Assembly: GCA_023433505.1 (NCBI GenBank)
Contig: JAEZCO010000007.1
Span: 62,001 to 126,000, forward strand
Source of the DNA: Bacillota bacterium
GTDB lineage: Bacteria > Bacillota > Clostridia > Acetivibrionales > DTU013
Length of the DNA stretch: 64,000 nt
Direction: 5' to 3'
Of the stretch, positions 1 to 8,383 are shown piece after piece. A program made the position numbers and the translations under genes. How positions within the stretch are numbered: the stretch's first letter is position 1; the number at the start of each line of letters is the position of its first letter. Under the pieces are notes generated by a model. That model worked only from the letters and a program-made list of their open reading frames with translations, was not told the DNA's origin and did no database searches.

Positions 1-624
1 CACAGCTGCAGCATCATACAATTCCGTATCGATTCCGCTTATTGCCGCAAAATATATAATCGAATTAAATCCCAGACCCTTCCAAAGGTTGATACCCGTC
101 TGCAGAAACCAGACGGCATTGCTGCTTCCCAGAAGGTTCAGCGGCTGACGGGTCAGGCCTGTATGCAGCAGGAGCTGATTCAGAAAGCCGTCGTCGACGG
201 AGAAGATAATCATTGAAATGGAATAGACAATGATCCAGCTGATAAAATTGGGGAAGGTCGTAGTCGTCTGAATTATGCTCCTGAAATAGCGGTTCTTCAT
301 TTCGGAGAGGATAATGGCAAAAAGGGCCGGAACCGGCGTCAGAGCCAGGCCCATAAAGCTTAATACCAGGGTGTTCCTCAGTACGGGTACGATCTCCGAG
401 GAGCTGAAGATTCTGGCGAAGTTTGCCAGGCCGATAAATTGGCTCTGAAATATGCCCTTGCCGGGTTGAAACCTTATAAACGCATAGGTCCAGCCGAAAA
501 GCGGGACATAACTGAACAGGACGACCAGAACAATGCAGGGGAGCGCCATCATCATCAAAATCGAAGGATTGGAAAGGCGGAAGCCTGCCCCGCTGTTTCG
601 GTTATCCTTTATTTTCGTTTGCAT
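1..624 (-). CDS. Oligosaccharide ABC transporter permease, LplB type (partial)
   Basis: Inner-membrane permease of a carbohydrate ABC importer of the LplB/YtcP group; the C-terminal end lies outside the window. I translated it from the complement of position 624, where an AAGGAGA ribosome site sits 7 bases before ATG. Visible are an N-terminal membrane segment (LMMMALPCIVLVVLFSYVPL), the FGWTYAF segment, FPNFISWIIVYSIS and the EAA-loop start GIDTELYDAA. It closely resembles the permease at 48901-49848 (shared FPNFISWI, GIDxELYDAA). It is followed at 18 bases by the glycoside-hydrolase-like gene, so this is probably one operon importing a sugar cleaved by that enzyme. The substrate is unknown. 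Confidence 0.9.
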   Translation of the reverse strand, partial: MQTKIKDNRNSGAGFRLSNPSILMMMALPCIVLVVLFSYVPLFGWTYAFIRFQPGKGIFQSQFIGLANFARIFSSSEIVPVLRNTLVLSFMGLALTPVPALFAIILSEMKNRYFRSIIQTTTTFPNFISWIIVYSISMIIFSVDDGFLNQLLLHTGLTRQPLNLLGSSNAVWFLQTGINLWKGLGFNSIIYFAAISGIDTELYDAAAV

Positions 625-641
625 GCCCGAATCTCCTTTCA

Positions 642-3638
642 TCAACTATTCTCCTGTTCTCTTATAATCAGCAGCCACCCTTTTCCCGGCTCCACCGTCA
701 AAGCTCCGTCCGGGGTATAAATTCCGGCAGGCTGAAAGCCTTCGATGGCCGGCGCTTCAATCACGGAGCATTCCCTTCGCAGCTCCAGTGCCGCCCAGTC
801 AACGGCCAGCTCCAGCTGTACCGTCTCCGTCGCCCAGGAGGCGACGGCGACCAGCGTCCGGCCCTGCCGGATGAAAGCCGTCGCCTTTACATCCTCCCGT
901 CCCGCCGTCACCGGACACCCCTCGCTCCACCAGCCGTGCATGCGGCTTCCCGTCATTGCGAAGGAATCCCAGAATCTCCACAGGGGGACCGGATCTCCGC
1001 CTTGCTGCCACCCATAGCGGCAGGTCATACCAAATACCATCCCACGCCATGGATTGCCTCCATGCTGCAGCATATCGCCCATAAGGCCGAAAGGTATGCC
1101 GGATATTTCCGTAAGCCAGTAATCTGGGGGCTGGCCTTCATAGTCATAGCCTTCACCCATCCATAGGCTGTCAATGCTCTGCATAAGCTCCATATATTGA
1201 TTCATGGGGCTGCTCAGCCCGTATTGGGCCTCAAAATTATTGCCGGAATGAAAATCGATCAGGCATCCTTCTCCGGCGCTGTCCAGGGTTTTCCGGACCC
1301 TTTTCATAATTTGACGGTCATAGCCGATGCCGTCCAGATAAATGCCATCCAGGCCATCTTCCCGTACCAGCCAGGCCAAGCCCTCCAGGTAATGATTATG
1401 CCAGCGGGAAAGCCCCGACATGGCCACGGCGCAATCGTACTCGCCGTCAGGCAGCCGCTGGTGCCACGCCGATGTGAAGCCTTCAACCAGATGCTCACGC
1501 AGCCAGGGGCCTCCGGTCCTTCCCTGGTTCCGGTCCGTCGTAAACTGGTCCGCCAGGCGAAAACCGGAATCCTCCCGCAGCACTTCGCCCTTCAGGCTCC
1601 GCAGCATCCATAGCTCCTCTGCCCTGTTGCTCAGTTCACGCACAGTATAATAAATTTTGTATTTCAGGCCCAGGCTATGCGCAAGGCCGGTTTTCTCCCT
1701 GATTTTTGCAGAATTCAAAAAAGGATAGTTTATATACTCATTCAAGGGGCCTCCCTGGTGGAGATTGACCACCGAAGCTCCCACCCTTGCAGCCTCTGTC
1801 AGCGAGGGCGCATCTCCGTTCCACAGGTCGGTATGATGGTACCGCTGTTTCCAATGGGCGTCCGTATCCATAGGCTTGAGGGGCGTAACCAGCAGGGAAA
1901 AACGGAAGCTGCGGCTTTCGCCCGCTTTTAGCGCAAAGGCTCCGGAAAAAGCTTCAATCCGGACACTGTCCTTCCTCTCGGTGATGGAACAGCCTCCTTT
2001 GCCCCCGTTATCCCATGAAACCGGCAAGCCTTGTTTTCTATAGCTATAGAGCTCCCAGACATCCTCGGTATGCTTGAGCTTGATTTGAAGGCCCGCATGG
2101 GGTGAGCCGATCCATACCATATTATTGGGTCTGTCCACATCCCACCGGTATTGCCATTCCGTCGGACGGACTCCTCCCTCCTTCCCCATTCCCATCATAT
2201 AAACCGCTATCTTTTTTCGGATGGAAACAGCCAATTGGAAGTTATCGATGCATAGGTCCCTTTCCGCTGTCAGGGTAAGCACCGTATCCATATGTCCGTC
2301 ATATTCCATGACCGTATGGCTGGAGGCCGTCAGTCCGCTGCTGAACCTATCGGCTTTAATCAGTGCCCGGCCGGAAGCAACCTTTTCTACGGCTGCACTC
2401 CCGGTCTCCCAAACAAGGCTGCGGTCTCCCGAAACCACCTTCATCTCAACCGGGGCTGCAAGTATAGCTTCCGCCCGGCTGCCTACCGCATCCCCTGTCA
2501 CTGTGAAAAAGCTAAAAATGTCTGCGGGCAAACCGGAGGGGTCAAAGGCGACCTCCCGTCCCAGGCACGAAACCCGGTTGCCCCGCACTTCAACAGGCGG
2601 GTATCCCTTTGCAGGCTCTCCGTCGATGCCTATCGCAGAGTTGAGCCACCGCAGGCGTGACAATCTCCACAAATCGCCGTCCCCCCGGTTGGCCAGCTTC
2701 TCGCCTTCTACTTCCAGCATGACATGTACCTTTTTTTCACCACAGGCGCTGCTCAATTTTATAAAGAACTCATACGCTCCTTGTGCATCCTCCGGCAAGT
2801 CCACCCCAAACCACAACGGCTGTACGGAGCCTGCGGCAACAGTCAGCTTCCGCGGATAACAGTTTCCCAGCCAGTCCGTCCCTTCGGTGTTGAAGCAGGT
2901 AACCGCCGAATCCTGCAGGCTGCGCCCGCCTACCGCCGCTTCAAATACAATTTGCAGGTCCTCCAGGTCTTTTAAAGCCCACACCCCGATTTGAAATACG
3001 TAATATTCTCCCGGCTGAGCTTTTCCATTGAATGAAAGCCCCTCTCCCCGCTCAATCCAGCACTGTGGAAGCTCAAACAGCATTTTTACGGAGCGGGTCC
3101 GGTCTTCGGGAAATAAGACGAAGGCCGCGTCCGGATGCCGGCATAGAAGCTTTTTCGTTTCGCCGGCAGTGGCCGGTATCTCCATGAGGTCAAACCCGTC
3201 GAAATCCGTCCGGCTTTCTATTGCCACGACCTCTGCCGTGGACATGTTTCCCGTGTTTCCTTCCAGAATCCTGCCTTGCTCGTCCCCGCCGGGCATATCC
3301 TCCGCTTTCATATAACACACCTCGGGATCGTACCAGTTTTTTCCCTCAATGGCAAACGGCAGATAATAGATTCCGTATAGACCCGAATAAGGAGGAGTGA
3401 ATACGATTTCTCCTTCTTCCCGGTTTGCTTTTATAATCGATACGGGCAGGATTTCCTCCCCGGTTTCCAGATGCTTTATTTTTACACCGATCTTCTCCGG
3501 CTCCAGGTCTCTTCTGCGCCATGCGATGACCGCTTTCACTGGTTCGCCGGAGCGGCGGGCCAAAACCACCGCCCGGTGGTTACCCCATCCGCTGTTCAAT
3601 GGCCATGGCTCCGAAGCAGTTCTTCTTAAAATCTCCAT
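642..3638 (-). CDS. Glycoside-hydrolase-like protein, DUF6067 type
   Basis: Large (998 aa) protein with beta-rich N-terminal two thirds and a TIM-barrel-like C-terminal part. The stretch around INYPFLNSAKIREK and KYKIYYTVREL and the motif GLDGIYLDGIGYDR recall the DUF6067/GH123-like glycoside hydrolases. YLDG would lie at a barrel strand end where acidic catalytic residues are expected, but I cannot assign catalysis. There is no signal peptide, so it should be cytoplasmic and act on imported oligosaccharides. An upstream in-frame ATG exists at 3665, but AAGGGAG lies 7 bases before the ATG at 3638, so I chose the latter. It precedes the permease gene at 1-624 and likely shares its transcript. 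The substrate cannot be read from the sequence. Confidence 0.75.
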   Translation of the reverse strand: MEILRRTASEPWPLNSGWGNHRAVVLARRSGEPVKAVIAWRRRDLEPEKIGVKIKHLETGEEILPVSIIKANREEGEIVFTPPYSGLYGIYYLPFAIEGKNWYDPEVCYMKAEDMPGGDEQGRILEGNTGNMSTAEVVAIESRTDFDGFDLMEIPATAGETKKLLCRHPDAAFVLFPEDRTRSVKMLFELPQCWIERGEGLSFNGKAQPGEYYVFQIGVWALKDLEDLQIVFEAAVGGRSLQDSAVTCFNTEGTDWLGNCYPRKLTVAAGSVQPLWFGVDLPEDAQGAYEFFIKLSSACGEKKVHVMLEVEGEKLANRGDGDLWRLSRLRWLNSAIGIDGEPAKGYPPVEVRGNRVSCLGREVAFDPSGLPADIFSFFTVTGDAVGSRAEAILAAPVEMKVVSGDRSLVWETGSAAVEKVASGRALIKADRFSSGLTASSHTVMEYDGHMDTVLTLTAERDLCIDNFQLAVSIRKKIAVYMMGMGKEGGVRPTEWQYRWDVDRPNNMVWIGSPHAGLQIKLKHTEDVWELYSYRKQGLPVSWDNGGKGGCSITERKDSVRIEAFSGAFALKAGESRSFRFSLLVTPLKPMDTDAHWKQRYHHTDLWNGDAPSLTEAARVGASVVNLHQGGPLNEYINYPFLNSAKIREKTGLAHSLGLKYKIYYTVRELSNRAEELWMLRSLKGEVLREDSGFRLADQFTTDRNQGRTGGPWLREHLVEGFTSAWHQRLPDGEYDCAVAMSGLSRWHNHYLEGLAWLVREDGLDGIYLDGIGYDRQIMKRVRKTLDSAGEGCLIDFHSGNNFEAQYGLSSPMNQYMELMQSIDSLWMGEGYDYEGQPPDYWLTEISGIPFGLMGDMLQHGGNPWRGMVFGMTCRYGWQQGGDPVPLWRFWDSFAMTGSRMHGWWSEGCPVTAGREDVKATAFIRQGRTLVAVASWATETVQLELAVDWAALELRRECSVIEAPAIEGFQPAGIYTPDGALTVEPGKGWLLIIREQENS

Positions 3639-4041
3639 ATGCTTTCTCCCTTTTTTCCATTCCATCAGGCATCACCATGGCTAAGTACCAGTGCAAATAT
3701 AACTTTCCTTATAGATTTCCGAAAATGCAGTCTTAGAGCGCCGGGGCTGGTCGCAAATGCAGGGCATTTGCTGCTCGTCTCTGCAGCCTACATTTTCAGA
3801 AAATCGGGAAGTAATATTTGCAGTACTCCTAAGCACCGTATGGACGTTTTAAATAGTGTTGCCTGTGTGGCACTTTTAATGCTATCACGCAGGCAGCTCT
3901 GAGCAAAGATGAAAGTTTATGGATAAGGGTCAAAAATTTATGACAGGTACCGTCCATTTGATAAGATCAACGACCAAATATTAAGAAAGGACGAGAAGGT
4001 TTACTTTCATAAGTACCGGTGTAAACATGACTGCCGGCGGA
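3639..4041. other. Gene-free region with MITE-like palindromic element
   Basis: The 403 bases between the glycoside-hydrolase-like gene and the end of the AraC-type regulator hold the inverted-repeat element described separately (3681-3833) and a second hairpin at 3860-3895 (TGCCTGTGTG against CACGCAGGCA, 9 of 10 pairs). I see no convincing coding sequence. The promoter of the downstream minus-strand genes should lie here, but I could not choose one with confidence. Confidence 0.6.
3681..3833. repeat. MITE-like element with long imperfect terminal inverted repeats
   Basis: The left end (3681-3727) and the reverse complement of the right end (3791-3833) share the blocks TGCAAATAT, ACTT, GATTT and GAAAATG in the same order over about 45 bases. 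Between them is a perfect 8-bp hairpin, GCAAATGC-AGG-GCATTTGC (3753-3771). There is no open reading frame inside. A sequence like the right end recurs at 13468-13508. This looks like a small non-autonomous palindromic element; no target duplication was established. Confidence 0.6.
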
Positions 4042-6381
4042 TCAGAAGGCTTTGTCACTGCTGTTTGCTTCCCGGTATGCCGTAGGACTGATGCCCATCA
4101 CTCTTTTAAACGCCCGGCTGAAGGTGTGCGCGCTGTTATACCCCGCAGCCCCGGCAATCTTCTGAATGCCTGGTTCCGGATTTCTTAAGCCTCTGCAGGC
4201 TTCCTCGATCCGCATGCTCTCCACATAATCGGAAAAATTCTGTCCGGTCTGTTCTTTGAAAAGCTGGGAGACGTAAACCTCGCTTATGTTGAAATAGCCG
4301 GCTGCGCTGCTCAGCGAAAGCTGGGGGTCATGATAATTCTTTGAAATGTATTCCTGGATCTGATTGCCCATCTGGACATTGTGACTCCGCTTTTGTTCAT
4401 TAAAGAAGCTGCAAATTTCCCTGTAGGCCTTCAGCAGCTCCTGCCATATGGCGTCGTACGGCAGCAAATGGTCCAGGCCGTCCAGAAGAAGGCATAGCCT
4501 GTCGGCCAGCTCACCGTTCTGCGACAGCTCGCCGGCGGAAATCTGGAACAAAGTCCCTTTGAGATCGTAAACCAGCTGTTTGACGAGGGCCCCGGACGGG
4601 CTGCTGTCGATGAAACAGCTCTGGTACAGGTTGGCAAGCTCCGCCTCGATTTCATCATAGCAGCCCGCTCTGGCAAGGACCATGATTTTTGCTTCCAGCT
4701 CCAGGGAATAATTTTTCACGGGACGGTTGGGCAGATCGGAAAACCAGATGATCCTTTTCTCCGGGTTGACGCACTGAAGGGCTCTTAGGGCAGTGCTTGC
4801 GCAATCCCCCACGCGCATGATGTCGTCAACCGTTATACCCGCGGCGCAGGAGAGTTCCAGGTTAAACCGCTCCTTCATAAGCGTGCAGGCGCTCTTCAAA
4901 ACTTCATCCATCTCTTCCCTGAAGCTCCCCGCCTTGCCACTGGAGAGGCCGTCGGGAAAGACAGGCAGCAGGATCACTGTTTTATACAGGTCATAGTCAT
5001 AAAAACAGAGGATGTTGTCGAAATGCTTCTCAAAATAATTATTCAGCAGTAATTTTATCGCGCTTGTTTCCCGCAGCAAATCTTCATCCAGATAATTGCC
5101 GTACCCCTTCAGGGAAGTAATCACCGCCGTGTAGGAGGCTTGCTTTGCCTCGCCGTTTGCCTGAGGCAAATAGGTTTCTACCTCGTAGCTGCTTACAAAG
5201 CCGCCGCGGAACAGTCTTCCCAGGAAATCACTGCGCAGCTGCACAAACTTTTGGTCAATTTCGTACTGCAAGCTTTTATTGGTGGATATCAATTTCGTAA
5301 CGGAACCCTTCAGGAAATCGAAGTCATTGTTCTTGGCTCCTCTGGAAAACAGGGAGCTGGATGCCAGAAAGCTTACAACCTCCGCAATGGGCTTGCTGTT
5401 ACGATATGCCAGCACGTAGGAAAGAAGAAGTCCGCCGCAAATCATGACCAGCAGACAGGCCACCATTAAGCCTCCAATGTTGTCCAGCCTTTTCATGACA
5501 ATGCTGTAAGGCATTACAGAGACATACACAAGGCCGTTATAGTTTGAACGTATCTGATATTTAACCGCTCTTTTTCCATCCACCTTTACGTCGTCCGCCA
5601 GCCTGTCCGATTTTATGTCCGATTGAAGCAGTTCCGAAGGTATCCGGGCATTTTCCGGGTACGACAGCAACACTTTTCCTTTGCCGTCCATGATGAAATA
5701 AGAGCCTCCGTCCTTGGTGTACATATGCTGCAATACCTGATGGATATTGGCGGTGGGGATGAAGAATACGATGGAGCCGCGTGAAAGGGAGCTGTTCAGC
5801 GGGAGGGACCGTAAAAAAACCACTACTTTCCCGTTGTCTCCCTGGATTCCCTTTTTATAAGTCAATTCCTTTTCCGGCAGAAAGCTTCCCGGGTCAAACC
5901 CTTTAAAGATGAGGGCCTTGAATTGCTCCAGCGTCATACCTCCATAATCGAGCTTGTCTCCATACACCTCCGAAAGATGTGTAAATACATTCTTTGGGGA
6001 TATCAAAAAATCTTCCTTGTCCTGGTAGATGAAAAAATCGGAAATAAAATGGTTGGAGAGGGAGAAAACAGAGATGCTTTTTGTCCAGAGCTTCATGATC
6101 TCATAAATCGATTCGTCATTATCAAAATTCAGCCTGAACATCAGATCATTTAAAATGAGATTATCATTCAGCTGGACAATAATCCCGTTTATATCCTGCA
6201 TGCGGGCATCCATCAAATCCTTGCACTGCTCAAGCATGGTAAGATTATATTCCTTGCAGTCCTCTTCGATGATTTTAACCATATTCTGGTAAATAAAAAG
6301 GCCTACGATCAGCGGGATTGAAAATATGATGACATAAGAAAAAAGAAATCTTTTTAAAATTCCTCGTTTGTTTTTCTGCAC
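4042..6381 (-). CDS. Membrane-anchored AraC-family transcriptional regulator
   Basis: 779 aa. An N-terminal membrane segment (about 11-30) is followed by an extracytoplasmic Cache-like sensor region (about 31-285), a second membrane segment (about 290-315, MVACLLVMICGGLLLSYVLAY), a cytoplasmic linker, and a C-terminal AraC/XylS double helix-turn-helix (about 680-775, with LSLSSAAGYFNISEVYVSQLF and IQKIAGAAGYNSAHTFSRAFK). Proteins of this YesS-like shape sense extracellular sugars and activate adjacent sugar-uptake operons without a phosphorelay. It lies just upstream of the glycoside-hydrolase-like and permease genes on the same strand, so these are the likely targets. The stop codon lies within 403 bases of the next gene, with the MITE-like element between. 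Confidence 0.88.
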   Translation of the reverse strand: MQKNKRGILKRFLFSYVIIFSIPLIVGLFIYQNMVKIIEEDCKEYNLTMLEQCKDLMDARMQDINGIIVQLNDNLILNDLMFRLNFDNDESIYEIMKLWTKSISVFSLSNHFISDFFIYQDKEDFLISPKNVFTHLSEVYGDKLDYGGMTLEQFKALIFKGFDPGSFLPEKELTYKKGIQGDNGKVVVFLRSLPLNSSLSRGSIVFFIPTANIHQVLQHMYTKDGGSYFIMDGKGKVLLSYPENARIPSELLQSDIKSDRLADDVKVDGKRAVKYQIRSNYNGLVYVSVMPYSIVMKRLDNIGGLMVACLLVMICGGLLLSYVLAYRNSKPIAEVVSFLASSSLFSRGAKNNDFDFLKGSVTKLISTNKSLQYEIDQKFVQLRSDFLGRLFRGGFVSSYEVETYLPQANGEAKQASYTAVITSLKGYGNYLDEDLLRETSAIKLLLNNYFEKHFDNILCFYDYDLYKTVILLPVFPDGLSSGKAGSFREEMDEVLKSACTLMKERFNLELSCAAGITVDDIMRVGDCASTALRALQCVNPEKRIIWFSDLPNRPVKNYSLELEAKIMVLARAGCYDEIEAELANLYQSCFIDSSPSGALVKQLVYDLKGTLFQISAGELSQNGELADRLCLLLDGLDHLLPYDAIWQELLKAYREICSFFNEQKRSHNVQMGNQIQEYISKNYHDPQLSLSSAAGYFNISEVYVSQLFKEQTGQNFSDYVESMRIEEACRGLRNPEPGIQKIAGAAGYNSAHTFSRAFKRVMGISPTAYREANSSDKAF

Positions 6382-6646
6382 AATACCACTCCTAAAGAAC
6401 GATACTCATATTATAATATAGAATGAGCCGCAATTACAAGCAAAATGCTTTTAAATACCCGTCATCATGAGACGGAATAGGGAAAAAACATGACGGTCCG
6501 GTAGGTATTGGCACCTTAGTGAAGGATTACGCGACTCGAACTCTCAACATCTGCTTGTCGGTATCAAGGTTTCCCTTAACGTCAATGGGCAAAATCGAAT
6601 GCTTCTCATAATGCCCTGTGCTGTGAACTCTGCGCGCTACTTGTGC

Positions 6647-8383
6647 CTATGCCGGTTCAAACTGGCTGTAATAGAGCCTTGAGTATAGGCCGTTGTTTTT
6701 TAACAGTTGTTCATGGGTACCGCTTTCCACGACATTGCCCTGATCCATCACCAGGATCAAATCCGCCTCGCGGATCGTTGAAAGCCTGTGGGCAATAATA
6801 AAACTCGTCCTGCCCTCAGCCATTTTCTGGAATGTCCTTTGTATGCGTATCTCCGTCCTTGTATCAATACTGCTTGTGGCTTCGTCCAGAATGAGCATAG
6901 GTGGGTCCGCAAGCAGGATACGCGCAATTGTAAGCAGCTGTTTTTGCCCCTGGGACAAATTGTCGCCCGCATCGGTAATTACCGTAGCATAACCCTGGGG
7001 CAAGCGCCTTATAAAGCTGTGGGCATCGGCTGCTTTTGCCGCGGCAATGACTTCTTCGTCCGTCGCCTCCGCCTTGCCGTAAGCAATGTTCTCCCGGATG
7101 GTGCCTGCGAACAGCCATGTATCCTGAAGTACCATGCCAAAGCTGCGGCGCAGGCTGTCCCGGGTAACGCCGTTGATGTTTACGCCGTCAATCAAAATGG
7201 CCCCGCTGTCCACGTCGTAAAACCGCATCAGCAGATTCACAAGCGTTGTTTTCCCGGCGCCGGTCCGCCCCGCAACGGCAATTCTGGTCCCGGGTTTTAC
7301 CTCCAGGTTAAAATTGGTGATCAGCGGACGTTTGGGGTCATAGGAGAAAAATACCTTTTCAAAGGTGATCTTCCCTTCACTATGGCTGATATCCAGCTCA
7401 AGCCCGCCGTCAGGCGTCTCCGGCACCGTATCCATAATATTGAATATCCGCTGCGCGGAAGCAAGCGCCGCCTGTATCTGTGCGATCACGCCGGTGATTT
7501 CGTTGAAAGGCTTTGCAAACAAATTGGCGTAGATAAGAAAACTGGATATCCCGCCCACCGTAATATTCCCAAGGATGGCGGCTATACTGCCGATGACTCC
7601 GACCACGGCATAGGTGATATTATTGACAAGGCGCGTAGTGGGATTTGTCAGGGAAGAGTAAAATTGAGCCTTTACACCCGCGCTGTGCAAGTCGTTGTTG
7701 ATATCCTTGAATTGCTCATACGAGCGTTTTTCAAAGCCAAATGCCTTAACCACCTTTTGTCCGCTGATGATTTCTTCAACATAGCCATTCAGTTTACCGA
7801 GACTTTTCGCTTGTTCCTTGAACAACTGCTGCGAGCGTTTGGTGATAAAACGCGCCATCAGATAGGAAGCCGGGGCGGAAAGCAATACGGCCAGGGCCAT
7901 TAGAGGGCTTATATACATCATAAATCCAATCGCTCCCGCAATCGTAACAATGCCCGTGAGCAGTGTGGCTATCCCCTGCAGCATTCCATCGGAAACCGCA
8001 TTCATATCGTTTGTAAACCGGCTGATGATATCCCCATGCGTATGGGTATCAAAGAATTTCAGCGGCAGCGTATTGATTTTTTTAAACAACTGGCCGCGCA
8101 TATCATTAACGCTTTGATAGGCAATGCGGTTCGTCAGGTAGGTGAGCAGCCATCCGAAGAGGCTGCCGCATGCATAGGTAAAGGCCAGAATAACCAACAG
8201 CAGAATTATTGCGTCAAAATCCACCTTGCCCGCTCCGATCATCCTGTCCACGGACTTTCCTATGATCATCGGCCCGGCCAAATTGGCTATAACGCTTAAA
8301 ATGGCGCACAAGGCGGACACAATTACCAGGAATCTGTATTTTGCTATGTATTTCAACAATCTTAGCAGTACATCCTTATTCAT
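6647..8383 (-). CDS. ABC exporter subunit, catalytic-Glu half of heterodimer
   Basis: 578 aa half-transporter: six membrane helices (about 15-305) and an ATPase domain with Walker A GRTGAGKTT, Walker B LILDEATSSID with the catalytic Glu intact, and an H-loop IIAHRLSTI. Its signature motif is LSQGQ rather than LSGGQ. Paired with the upstream subunit, this gives one normal and one degenerate ATP site, as in the BmrCD/LmrCD/TM287-288 multidrug exporters. The start overlaps the end of the partner gene by 8 bases, so the two are co-translated. The divergent LysR gene beyond the partner is the probable regulator. Substrate unknown; multidrug or peptide export is the family expectation. Confidence 0.93.
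   Translation of the reverse strand: MNKDVLLRLLKYIAKYRFLVIVSALCAILSVIANLAGPMIIGKSVDRMIGAGKVDFDAIILLLVILAFTYACGSLFGWLLTYLTNRIAYQSVNDMRGQLFKKINTLPLKFFDTHTHGDIISRFTNDMNAVSDGMLQGIATLLTGIVTIAGAIGFMMYISPLMALAVLLSAPASYLMARFITKRSQQLFKEQAKSLGKLNGYVEEIISGQKVVKAFGFEKRSYEQFKDINNDLHSAGVKAQFYSSLTNPTTRLVNNITYAVVGVIGSIAAILGNITVGGISSFLIYANLFAKPFNEITGVIAQIQAALASAQRIFNIMDTVPETPDGGLELDISHSEGKITFEKVFFSYDPKRPLITNFNLEVKPGTRIAVAGRTGAGKTTLVNLLMRFYDVDSGAILIDGVNINGVTRDSLRRSFGMVLQDTWLFAGTIRENIAYGKAEATDEEVIAAAKAADAHSFIRRLPQGYATVITDAGDNLSQGQKQLLTIARILLADPPMLILDEATSSIDTRTEIRIQRTFQKMAEGRTSFIIAHRLSTIREADLILVMDQGNVVESGTHEQLLKNNGLYSRLYYSQFEPA

Noticed and set aside
6530..6560. tRNA-like T-arm sequence (GAGTTCGAGTC on the minus strand)
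   Set aside because: No matching acceptor, D-arm or anticodon arm could be assembled around it in 6382-6646.
6788..7903. 371-codon open frame antisense to the ABC exporter
   Set aside because: Inside a complete ABC subunit with all motifs; no independent support.
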